The notes under the pieces were generated by a model. It was not told the DNA's origin. It was given only the letters and a program-made list of their open reading frames with translations, and ran no database searches. 64,000 nucleotides of DNA from positions 12,652,177 to 12,716,176 of the forward strand of contig NC_057791.1 of the NCBI RefSeq assembly GCF_014905175.1, in the 5' to 3' direction. The DNA comes from Aphidius gifuensis. Taxonomy: Eukaryota > Arthropoda > Insecta > Hymenoptera > Braconidae. A program made the translations under genes and the position numbers. Below are positions 34,591 through 44,908 of the stretch, piece after piece (position 1 is the first letter of the stretch; each line of letters starts with the position of its first letter).

Positions 34591-36086
34591 TTTTGTTTTC
34601 CTCCCTCTAGGTCCACCGGCCCATCCCCGTTTTTTTGAGCTTGGCGTTCAAGACATTTTCTCTGAGCATTTTGTAATTTAAAACAATGATTCATATCATG
34701 ATTTGGTCTTTGGCAAAAACCACAAACTAAATTATTATTTGTTTTATTATAATCTTTTTCATCTTGATTAATATCATATAACATAAACCCATTATCATTA
34801 TAAACATTTTTATTTAAATTTTTATTATTAATTGGATCATTTATTTGCGCATAAGAATTATTAAAATCATAAAAATCATAATTATTGTTGTAAGATTTTT
34901 GTAAATAATCATTTGTTGAATTTTCATATGAATTATAGTATGGCATATTATTAATATTATTATTATTGTTTTCGACTGGATTCGAACTAAAGATCTCGGG
35001 TGGATTTACATTTGAATTTTTTTTTTGCGTAATTAAATTAATATTCTGACTTAAAACGATGGGTTCGTTTAGTTCATTATCGTTATTAAAATTATTATTA
35101 TTATTTCCTGAAAAATTATTATTATATCTTTGATTTGAAAAATTATAAGAAAAATTATTATTTGGTTCCGCGAATACTTCCGACGGGTTCTCGATTTTAT
35201 TTGCTTGCATGGTTTTAATTTCTTTTAATTTTCTAAGCTTTAAACTGTCAATATATTCATTATAAATTTTTTTAGTAATATTCCACACTTTCAAAAAATC
35301 TGTAGTAGCTATATTTTTACATTCAACTCTCAAACATATTTCAGGCAATAATCCTTTAATAGATTGGCGTATAGTTTTTTCCTCAATTTTAGATTTACTC
35401 ATTGTTCCAAAACCATCATTATCATCCTCATTACAATCGATTAAATCATTATATAATTTTAGTACTCTACTTCCATACTCATCCACATTCTCATTGTCAT
35501 TCATTAATACGATAGATAATTCATTCCAAACTGACTCGAAACTTTTTCCCGTGTATGTAACTGTACGGAGCAATCTTTCTAGCTCGTCAAGAGATGAAAA
35601 TTCTGTGTTAGCAATTAGACTGATTTTAGGATCTGTAATTTTATTTTTGATTGAAAGCATAAAAGCTTTTGTCCATTGTGGATCCAAAAGTTCCAAAGCT
35701 GAACGGCAACTACTAATAAATCCTCGAATAGAATTTGTTTTTCCGTCATAATTAGGAATTACGTCAAGAGCGTCCCGTAAAGAACATTTACTGACCGTAA
35801 TTATCTCGCCTGGCTCTACTGAATTTATTTCCGATTTTTTATGATTAATTAAAGAATATAATGGTTCATTTAACTGTGAATTTGGACGTTCTGTTTTAAA
35901 AGTAGAATTTACTTGTGTATCATTGTTATCATTAAAAAAATGTGGGTTGCAATTGTCTCTACTTTGTTGATTAAGATGTTTAGTAAATAAAATAAGACAG
36001 TCCTCTTTAATTTGAAAATCTCTTTTCAAGGTCTCAATCTCACATTGCAGCTGATTAATTGTCTCACTCAAAACATTTTCTCTCAA
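34548..36086 (-). CDS. Gag, capsid and zinc-knuckle part
   Basis: Open for about 512 codons and without an ATG at its beginning (the preceding in-frame stop is about 15 nt upstream), so it probably continues the 36606-36118 frame after a frameshift. A coiled-coil start (TINQLQCEIETLKRDFQIKE) is followed by a Gypsy-type capsid region (VIPNYDGKTNSIRGFISSCR, then NELSIVLMNDNENVDEYGSR), an Asn-rich linker and one CCHC knuckle, CGFCQRPNHDMNHC, with the C-x2-C-x4-H-x4-C spacing. It would form particles and package RNA. Confidence 0.8.
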   Translation of the reverse strand: MRENVLSETINQLQCEIETLKRDFQIKEDCLILFTKHLNQQSRDNCNPHFFNDNNDTQVNSTFKTERPNSQLNEPLYSLINHKKSEINSVEPGEIITVSKCSLRDALDVIPNYDGKTNSIRGFISSCRSALELLDPQWTKAFMLSIKNKITDPKISLIANTEFSSLDELERLLRTVTYTGKSFESVWNELSIVLMNDNENVDEYGSRVLKLYNDLIDCNEDDNDGFGTMSKSKIEEKTIRQSIKGLLPEICLRVECKNIATTDFLKVWNITKKIYNEYIDSLKLRKLKEIKTMQANKIENPSEVFAEPNNNFSYNFSNQRYNNNFSGNNNNNFNNDNELNEPIVLSQNINLITQKKNSNVNPPEIFSSNPVENNNNNINNMPYYNSYENSTNDYLQKSYNNNYDFYDFNNSYAQINDPINNKNLNKNVYNDNGFMLYDINQDEKDYNKTNNNLVCGFCQRPNHDMNHCFKLQNAQRKCLERQAQKNGDGPVDLEGGKQKWPIPQSDQIIQSN

Positions 36087-36117
36087 TTTGTCATCATATG
36101 GTTATATGTTTCACTTG

Positions 36118-36606
36118 TCATTCTCTAATCTCAAGTTGCTGGCGACACTCATTCTTTTCCTCATTCAAAGTACTGTTTCTATCTTTTAAAATTTTATTTT
36201 CCTGAATTAATTCAATCACTCTCTTTTTTTCCACACACCATTTCTTTGTTAAATTTAAATTTTCCTTATATAAAATATCATTATTAGAAATTAAACGATC
36301 AGACGCGATTTTCAATTTACCAGTTATATTCACCATTTGATCTCCACATTCTACATGTTGTTTTAATTTTTCAATAGTTTCTTTAGTATTTGAATATTCG
36401 ATCCCATCAATATTTTTTTCTAAATCGACCTCCCCAAGGGTAGGAATAATTTGAACAAAATCATTTGCACATATTTGTAATTCAGTAATTAACGTTTTTA
36501 TATTTTCCGCATCTACTTTTCTCCCCAGCATTGCTTCAGCGTGTAGGTCTATTTCTTCATAAATATGAGAGAAAGGCGATCCCGCCCCCGACCGATATGA
36601 TGACAT
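36118..36606 (-). CDS. N-terminal coiled-coil part of gag
   Basis: 162 aa from ATG 36606, about 400 bp inside the 5' LTR. The first part (SPFSHIYEEIDLHAEAMLG) has no known motif; the C-terminal half is a predicted coiled coil (KWCVEKKRVIELIQENKILK). It ends 31 nt before the capsid frame, which is in a different register; together they look like one gag of about 690 aa broken by a frameshift, or joined by programmed shifting. Confidence 0.6.
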   Translation of the reverse strand: MSSYRSGAGSPFSHIYEEIDLHAEAMLGRKVDAENIKTLITELQICANDFVQIIPTLGEVDLEKNIDGIEYSNTKETIEKLKQHVECGDQMVNITGKLKIASDRLISNNDILYKENLNLTKKWCVEKKRVIELIQENKILKDRNSTLNEEKNECRQQLEIRE

Positions 36607-36980
36607 TTTCGCTAAGAATTATTTCCGACGGACAAAAGAAATGATAGAAAAAAAAAAAATTTTCAATTCAATAAAATGTTTAAAAAAAAATTAATGCACA
36701 TAAAATTTAACGCAATTAAATATAAAATTCAAGTTTGTTTGTTCATGTAAAAAGTAAAAATATAAAAGATCCATATTTATATTGATAAAAAAAAATAGTG
36801 ACTCCTGCGACGAAGTAAAAAAAAAATTTAATAAATTTTATAGATATATATATGAATATTTTTATTTTCTTTATGTAAAAAAAAATTATGTAAGTGTATA
36901 GTGTACCCCAAAATATTTTATACCTCAAAAAAAAATTTAATCCGCACTGAGTTTAAAAATCTACGTTACACATTACTAAT

Positions 36981-36998
36981 ATCCCACTTCTGACACCA
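36981..36998 (-). other. Primer binding site, tRNA-Leu
   Basis: In element orientation TGGTGTCAGAAGTGGGAT starts 4 nt inside the 5' LTR. It is complementary to the 3' end ATCCCACTTCTGACA plus CCA expected of an insect tRNA-Leu. This fixes the element orientation as minus. Confidence 0.8.
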
Positions 36999-37002
36999 AT
37001 TT

Positions 37003-38012
37003 TGTTACGTACCAAGTTGAAAAATTAAAATTTAACTATGACATAACAAGAAAAAGAAAGAATATGTAAAATCAAAATTAAATAACCAAATAATCATAGA
37101 ATAATTAAAATAAATCAACTTGGTATTTCACGTTAAAATTAAAAATCCTCTTATTTTGTTATTCCCTACAGGGTAACGGGTTAGGAGGGAATGTGTATGA
37201 TTGTAGATGTACCTTGATGTAAGAATAATCCGAAACAATTGTTGTTGAGAGCGTGTCAATCTGGATGATCGCCTGTTGTTGTTGATAGTTTCGAATAATC
37301 CAAACGTAAAATGAATTCAAATCACAGAAAACAACACCCCGGAGAAATGTCACAGTCAATAATGTTTTATATAGGATTGGGGGAGGTTAAATAACACAGG
37401 AAATAATAATTTATCACAAATATTAATTAATTTTAAATTCACTTGAAAAATGTTATTTATTCAAAACGTAAAAGTTCAATTGATTTTATTTAATTTTTAT
37501 CAGATGTAATTGATTTAATTTTAATCTTAATTTTGAATTTTTAATTTAGTTTCAATGATTTGAATAGAACGAAAGTTGTCGCAAGAGTGAAGCTCCTTAA
37601 AAATTATAAATAATAATTCCCTTGAAAATTTAAATTAAAAAGTAGGGATGATCTTAGGTGGTAACATCTTTGACCAATCAAAATTGATGGTTCTCATGAT
37701 AGTCAGCATTTAATTGTTGCTGAGATATTATTCTAAATAATTAATAAATTCAACGGATGTTAAATATCGAGTTGCTGATTTAAAAATGCAACTGTGGCTT
37801 GAGAAAATAAAATTTAAAATGAAAAATTATATTGAAAAGGTAAATAATATTTAAATAAAGAAAATGTCCATGATGCTAAAAGTGAAATATAATTATTAAA
37901 AATAAAAAGAAAAAATTTATGTGCTACTCGATATTGTTCTATATCCCTTGAATTTACCAAATATTATTTATTAATTAATTATTTTTAAATATAAAAATAC
38001 CAGTACGTAACA
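37003..38012 (-). repeat. 5' LTR
   Basis: 1010 bp, same length as the 3' LTR, with ends TGTTACG and CGTAACA. It would hold the promoter of the genomic RNA. Confidence 0.9.
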
Positions 38013-38335
38013 TTATTTATTAATTTTTTTTTCATCCGATAATATAAAAAAAATTAACGTAAATAAAACAAACATTCGATAAAAAATTATTATTTTTATT
38101 TTATTATTATTATTATTTTTGTTTTTCTTATAAAAAAAAAAAAAAAAAAAAATGTATATCAGAGCAACATCAAAAAAAAACCAAATAGGAATAAATTACA
38201 ATAATTAAATATTTTTTTTATTTATTCAATTATTCAATCCTTTTTTTTTCTTGTTCCAAAACAATAGTGTCTTGAAGCAAGAAACTTTTTGTCATAATCC
38301 AAGAAGGATACTTCTAAAATCATAACATACCCACG

Positions 38336-38704
38336 TAGAAAAATTATATCTGAAATATATCCCAATTATATCTCAATTTCGACAGATATGGAGGAGATAT
38401 AAAAAAGATATCGAATATATCTAAATAATATATATTATATATTATTTTTATATTCCTGGTAGAAAAAATTATTCATATATACATGTAAAGTCGGAAAATA
38501 TAAATAACGAAATTATAAACTAACGAAAAAATATGGAATATATATATATTTTATAAATTTTTTTTTAGATTTTATAATAACCGATTTTATATGTTTTTCT
38601 ATTTGGATATATATATCATAATCTATATAAAAAAAATTAGCGTGTTGCGAGTACGCGCGGGGGAAGTGAAACTTCTTTCAGAGTAGTTTTATGTCACGCT
38701 GAAT

Positions 38705-38735
<31 letters not shown>

Positions 38736-40742
38736 ATCCTGACAATAATATTCGAATATAAATATTATTAGTTAATAATAATTATTAGTATTTATATTTC
38801 GAATATTATTATTATAAATTTTATTATTTATATCGTCACATTAATGGAAGAAGGGCGTAAGTGCCATTTTTAGGAATTTTTTTTTTCTAAAAGAAAAAGG
38901 GCGTGAGTGCGAATTTATAAATTTTCAGGCTTTGCATCTAATTTTGAGGCTTAAAGAAAAAATAAAAGTGCGTATGTTCAGGGACTTACGCCTTTTTTCC
39001 ATTCTCAAAATCATTTTTAATAAAAGATGAAGATTTGTAATTATTTTTATGTTTTTCGTATTGATAATAAATTATGTATAATTATCAGTAAACAATCAAT
39101 AATTTAAAAAATCCTGCCATTAAATAAATTTCAAATAAAATTGAAAATATGCCTTTCATCTTTTATCAAAAATTATTTTGATAACGGGAAAAAAGGCGTA
39201 AATCCTTGGACATACGCCCTTTATCCTTTATCAAAGGTTGTTACGCCCATTTTCCCTTTTTTTTTAAGTATTAAAATTAGATGAATAACCCGAAAATTTA
39301 TAAATTTGCACTTACGCCCTTTTTCCTTTAAAATTGACGTTTTTGGCACTTCATTCTTTAATGCGACAATATAATTGATACCATCGATATTATTACTAAT
39401 ATTATATTGATATTATTGTTAACATAATATTATTGGAGTTATTATTATTTATATCAATATTATTCATATATAACCATAGTATAAATAAAATAATAATTTC
39501 AAAAATATCATCGATAATAATAATATCAATATAATATTAGTAATAATAACAATAATATTATCGATTTATAATAATATCAGTGATATTAATAATATAAATA
39601 ATAACATTGACAATAACATTCATATATAAATATTGATAATTATTAGTATTTATATTCAAAATATTATTATTATAGATATTATTATTAATATCAATACTAT
39701 TGTGAATAATTGGTAATATTATCAAAATTATTGTTGATATAATTATCATTTATATATATTTATAATCATTCTATTGTTATTATAATAATGATTCTTTAAA
39801 CCCGCGAGATAACTATTGCTTGATACGTTCAAATGAATTTTTTTAAAAAATCAATTATTTAAGTATTAAACTCAGTTGAACTGTTTAATAATATTTAAAT
39901 AAATAAACAAACAAAAAGTCGCACACGCATACACACATAGCAGCTGACGCTCCGAGTTTATACGCTATATATAGTGCATGTATAATGCTTGCCGGTATAG
40001 CAGAGAGTATAGTAGAAAGTATACGGGAGAGTAAACGCGAGAATAAACGCCAGAGTAAACGCCAGAGTAAACGCCAGAATATACGCCAGAGTATACGCGA
40101 GCGCGTAACGCTAGCAGGGCCTCGAATTTTTTTGCTACCCTCCGTAAAGAAGTTTCACTTCAAAAAGATATGCAATATATATAGCATAGATCTGCAGAAT
40201 ATAAAAAAGAGATATAAAATATATATATACTATAAATATATTTAAATTCAATATTTTTTTAAACAATAAATTTAACATTTTTTTAAACAATAAATTCAAC
40301 ATTTATTTAAACAAAAATTTAGACATTTGTTTGAACATTAAATTCAACATTTTTTTAATGTTTAAATAAATGTTGAATTTATTATTTAAAAAAAATGTTA
40401 AATTTATTGTTTAAAAAAATGTTAAATTGAATAATTGATTAATTTTTTCTACCAGGAATATAAAAATAATATATAATATATATTATTTAGATATATTCGA
40501 TATCTTTCTTATATCTCCTCCATATCTGTCGAAATTGAGATATAATTGAGATATAATTGAGATATATTTCAGATATAATTTTTCTATAGATGTTCTTGGA
40601 TTATGATAATATTGCCTTGCAGCAAGAAGCTTTTTGTCATAATCCAAGAAGGATACTTCTAAAATCATAACATAAATGTTCTTAGATTATGACAATATTG
40701 CCTTGCAATGTTTCACTTTCCTCGCGCGTACTCGCAACACGC
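38336..40742. mobile_element. Nested and interlocking inverted repeats
   Basis: Pair 1: TAGAAAAATTATATCTGAAA at 38336 and its complement ending 40586, continuing for about 130 bp (GACAGATATGGAGGAGATAT on both sides). Pair 2: GCGTGTTGCGAGTACGCGCG at 38640 and its complement ending 40742. Pair 3 (about 38830-39375) holds GGGCGTAAGTGCC/GGCACTTACGCCC-like blocks. Pairs 1 and 2 overlap rather than nest, so at least one insertion or inversion rearranged them. Between 39380 and 39780 is (ATT/ATA)-rich low-complexity DNA. Confidence 0.6.
40015..40104 (+). repeat. 12-bp minisatellite
   Basis: About seven copies of an AGTAAACGCCAG-like unit. It is in phase with an open frame giving a Ser-Lys-Arg-Gln-like repeat (SKRQ), but no other gene signs exist. 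Confidence 0.75.
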
Positions 40743-40806
40743 ATAATTTATTTTTTTAATACGGCACTTCCAATAACTTCCGATAAAATGCTCGTAGAGA
40801 CTTCAT

Positions 40807-41332
40807 ACACTCAGAAAAGGATATGTTAACAGTTAACATACCAATATGTTTACATTAAACATACAAAAGTTTAATGTTAAGATATATATATTAACAATAA
40901 ACATAGATATCTTAACTGTTAACATACGTATCTTTACGCGGCCAAATATTTTGATGCGCCAGTCTACTTCTTGGAATCTTTTTTTTTTGACATTATACTG
41001 TGATACTGTTCTAATTGTAATATAATATAATATGTACTCGTGTTGTCATAAATTTATTTAAATTTAGTTTTTTTGTAAATTCATTCTTAATTTTACATTA
41101 AATTTTCATATTTACATACGTAAATGTCCTCAGCTATCAACCTAACCTTTAAATTGTGTCAATTACAGATATCTTAATAGTTAACATACGCATATTAACT
41201 ATTAAGATACGTATGTTTAATGTTAATATATATATCTTCGATGTAAACTTATCAGCCACCACCCATTTAAACATGGCATATGTTAACATTAAACAGGATA
41301 TGTTAACTGTTAACATATCCTTCTCTGAGTGT
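40807..41332. mobile_element. MITE with ACACTCAGAAAAGGATATGT termini
   Basis: The left terminus ACACTCAGAAAAGGATATGT is mirrored by ACATATCCTTCTCTGAGTGT at the right with one mismatch; the palindromic GTTAACAGTTAAC/GTTAACTGTTAAC motif sits inside both ends. The interior is made of further TTAACAT/ATGTTAA repeats. Confidence 0.75.
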
Positions 41333-41398
41333 ATTAGGCACAAATTCAGCGTCATTTAAAACTTAATCACGCTCTAATAGATCTAACTCGTTATTAAT

Positions 41399-41905
41399 TT
41401 TATGTTACAAGGGCAGTGGGAATAATGTGTGAATTTCCAAAGCGTAAGAGGGGTAGTGCGTTTTTTTGGAAATTCACACATTATTACCACTGTCCCTAGT
41501 AACATAAAATATAGTTCGTTACATGTGCCCAATCGGAGAGCCCGCTCACAACTCATTTAGAGGGAAAACACTCGCCAAGGCTCGTGCTTGCTCCTCCAAA
41601 TTCGTTGAGAGCACACTCTCTGCCTGGGCACTTGGCAGTAACGAAATATACTATTATGTTACAAGGGCAGTGGGAATAATGTGTGAATTTCCAAAGCGTA
41701 AGAGGGGTAGTGCGCTTTTTAGAAATTCACACATTATTACTACTGTCCCTAGTAACATAAAATATGGTTCGTTACATGTGCCCAATCAGAGAGCCCACTT
41801 ACAACTCATTTGGAGGGGAAACACACGCCAAAGCTCGTGCTTGCCCCTCCAAATTCGTTGAGAGCACACTCTCTGAGTGGGCACTTGTAACGAAATATAC
41901 TATTT
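41399..41905. mobile_element. Tandem dimer of the two-hairpin repeat
   Basis: Two head-to-tail copies (about 41399-41650 and 41655-41905) of the unit at 15071-15321, in reverse orientation to it. Each copy carries the GTGTGAATTTCC hairpin and the GTGCCCAATC to CTGGGCAC arm. The left copy has small differences (TTTTTTTGG instead of CTTTTTAG). Confidence 0.8.
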
Positions 41906-41989
41906 TTTTCTAAGTAAAATACATTGAAATCGAAAAATGAAAAAAAATAAATCTTTATTTTTTTTTTTTTCCTCAAAAACTATAAATCA

Positions 41990-43110
41990 TAGAAAAATAA
42001 TTTTATATACAGGTGATGAGTATTTGAAAGACGTATCTTTCGAGCCCTACATGAAGTCGCTGCAATTATTTTATCGAGAGTTATCGATCAAGTAACGTTA
42101 CACTAACCAAGTAATAACAACGGGAACCTCGATAACTCTTAATAGAATTGTCTTAGTGTTTTTGTATATAGCTCAAGAAATGCGTCTTTTGAATACCATG
42201 AAATTTTTTATAAAATTATTTCCTTTAGAATCATAGTTCTCAGGAGAAAAAAAAAAATTGTTCTTCTCGATTTTTAGTTTAGTTTAAAAAAAAAGGATAT
42301 TTAATTTTAAAAAAATTTTGCGAGTGGGTACAAGGTATCATAAAGACACTTTCTGGAGGCTTAACATAGCCTTGCTACGATGATGCTATTCAGAGATATC
42401 GTGTAATATCGTGTAAAAATCGCCTAGTGAAAAAACAATAAATTTGATAACTCTCGATAGGATCATCGGAGAGACTTCATTCTAGGCTTAAAAAAAGCGT
42501 CTTCAAAAACTCTAGAGCCGCGTTGGAAAATTATTTTTCTAGGCATAATTGTTTTTGACAAAAAAAATTAAAAAATGAAACGAAAATTTTTTTTTTTTTT
42601 TTCTCAAAAACTATTTTGCCTGGAAAGATATTTTTCCAACGTGGCCCTAGAGTTTTTGTAAACGCTTTTTTCAAGTCGGAAATAAAGTCTCAACAATGAT
42701 CCTATCGAGAGTTATCGAATTTATAATTTTTGCAATATGTAGTTTTTACCCGATATCGTCTCAATAACATAATCCCAGGGAGGTTATGTTAGGCCTACAA
42801 GAAGCGTCTTTTCAATACCTTTCCCCCACTTTTAAAATTACTTTTGAATTATTTATACTTTTTAGTGAAAAAAAAAAAACTAAAAATCGAAAAAAACGGT
42901 GTTTTTTTTTTTTCTCGAAAACTATGATTCCTAAAAAAATAATTTTTCAAAAAAACATATAGTATTCGAAAGACGCATTTTTAACCTATATATGAAAACT
43001 CTACGACAATTCTGTCAAGAGTTACCGAGCTGGCCATTTTTAAGAATCCCTTAAAATTGCCTTAAAATCGTCGTTATTGCATCCATTCCTGCTCAAACAT
43101 ATTTTTTATG
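41990..43110. repeat. Diverged, partly inverted satellite-like block
   Basis: Recurring phrases in both orientations: TATCGAGAGTTATCGA, CTCAAAAACTATxxxTCCT, ATTTTTCCAACGTGG and GAAAGACGCAT. Spacing between similar phrases is about 200-330 bp. No gene. Confidence 0.5.
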
Positions 43111-43755
43111 ACCCTATTCTTATACAGCTGAATCTCTGGCAGAAAAAACATACTATGATTGATAGCCTACCTTCAATAGTTTTCACTCCATAATTTTTCG
43201 AATGATGAAATAAATCATCTAAATTTAAGTTTTCGTAAGTTTTCTTAAAAAAAAAAAAAATAATGGAGAGATGTTTTTCATCACGTGTGATATTGTTCTC
43301 AGAAACGCATCTTTTGAGCTCTAAACGAACTCTCTAGGACAATTAATTTATAAGTTATACTGTTTTTTTTTTTTTTTTGCCGATGATTTCAATACTGCGG
43401 CTAAGCCTTATGGCTCCTAGCCTCCGTAATTTTTCAATTATATTTCAATGAATAATCTTTTCGTCATCGTCTGTTTGTTTTGTCCACGATATTTCTATTG
43501 AATAATATTTTGTAACATTTTTATGGATATTGGTTTTATATATGATACTGATGTTTTGTGTGAGATAAATAACAATGATCAATGAGATAACTCGAAGGTG
43601 CTAAGCAACTATTATACTTATCAGAGAAAATTGAAATCTTTATTGTCAACAAAAACTTTACATTTAATATGTTAAATACTATACATATTCACAAGTATAC
43701 ATATAAATATAATGATGTATTATATATACAATTATACAGGATGGGGGGTAGGGGG

Positions 43756-44846
43756 GTATACCGTAAGTCGCGAACAGTAGGTATACTACGAGATTGTATG
43801 TGAAATTTCAAATAGTAAATGATTTTAAATTTTGGGTCTACGACGCTTTGTGCCTGATTTTTTAACGTTTCAAGTTGACCAATCAGGACCGAGCATCGAA
43901 AATTATTATCATTATGGCGTCTGAATCCACGTGTGTGTGTTTACGCGCCATGGATTAAATTGTTTTTTTAATTAATTCAAAATTCGAACGCAAGATGTAG
44001 CTAAATCATAAATTCGCTGGATGAATGCGCAGCTGCAAACTTACACACACAGCACTTACACTAATCATGACAAAATAATCATTTTTAATTTAAAATCACA
44101 TTTATATTTTTGATCACATTATGTGATTTATTTTTTTGATCACATTTTTATTTAAAACACTTTTATATTTTTTTGATCACATTATGTGATTATTCTATCA
44201 ATGTGATCAATGAATAAATCACATAATGTGATGAAAAAATAAAATCATTTCTAATTTGAAATCACAATTATATTTTTGTTCACATTATGTGATTTATTTT
44301 TTTGATCACATTTTAATTTAATACACTTTTATATTTTTTTTAACACATTATGTGATTATTCTATCAATGTGATCAATGAATAAATCACATAATGTGATGA
44401 AAAAGTATAATCATTTCTAATTTGAAATCACATTTATATTTTTGATCACATTATGTGATTTATTTATTCATCACATTGATAGAATAATCACATAATGTGA
44501 TCAAAAAAATATAAAAATGTTTTAAATTAAAATGTGATCAATAAATAAATCACATAATGTGATCAAAAATATAAATGTGATTTTAAATTAAAAATGTTAA
44601 TTTTGTCATGATTAGTGTGAGTGCTGTGTGTGTGAGTTTGCAGCTGCGCATTCATGTGCACACACACACGTGGATTCAGACGCCATAATGATAATAATTT
44701 TCGATGCTCGGTTCTGATTGGTCAACTTGAAACGTTAAAAAATCAGGCACAAAGCGTCGTAGACCCAAAATTAAAAAACATTTACTATTTGAAATTTCAC
44801 GTATAATCTCGTAGTATACCTACTGTTTGCAACTTCCGGTACATCC
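43756..44846. mobile_element. Foldback element downstream of the protease gene
   Basis: Arms GGTATACCGTAAGTCGCGAA and TTGCAACTTCCGGTACATCC match as inverted copies and continue inward (TAGGTATACTACGAGATT, GGGTCTACGACGCTTTGTGC, GACCAATCAGGACCGAGCAT). The centre is an array of ATCACATAATGTGAT palindromes. It ends about 60 bp from the last protease exon. Confidence 0.75.
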
Positions 44847-44908
44847 AGTATATAATATTATTCATATTTATTAATATTTATGTGTATAAGTCAAACATTA
44901 TTCTCAAA

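Larger units (their letters stand above)
29770..38012 (-). mobile_element. LTR retrotransposon without pol, Gypsy-like, carrying an F-box/LRR-like gene
   Basis: Two 1010-bp LTRs (29770-30779 and 37003-38012) are almost identical and start TGTTACGTACC and end CAGTACGTAACA; a 4-bp duplication TTAT flanks the element (29766-29769 and 38013-38016). All ORFs and the primer site are on the minus strand, so 37003-38012 is the 5' LTR. The internal 6.2 kb encode a gag (split by a frameshift), an Asn-rich ORF that overlaps the gag end and, after a spacer, an F-box/LRR-like ORF. No protease, reverse transcriptase, RNase H or integrase motif is visible, so the element must be mobilised in trans. Near-identical LTRs indicate a recent insertion. 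A solo LTR of this family lies at 49551-58287. Confidence 0.85.

Noticed and set aside
39985..40245. 86-codon frame with SKRQ repeats
   Set aside because: It is a 12-bp minisatellite in translation with no other gene signs.
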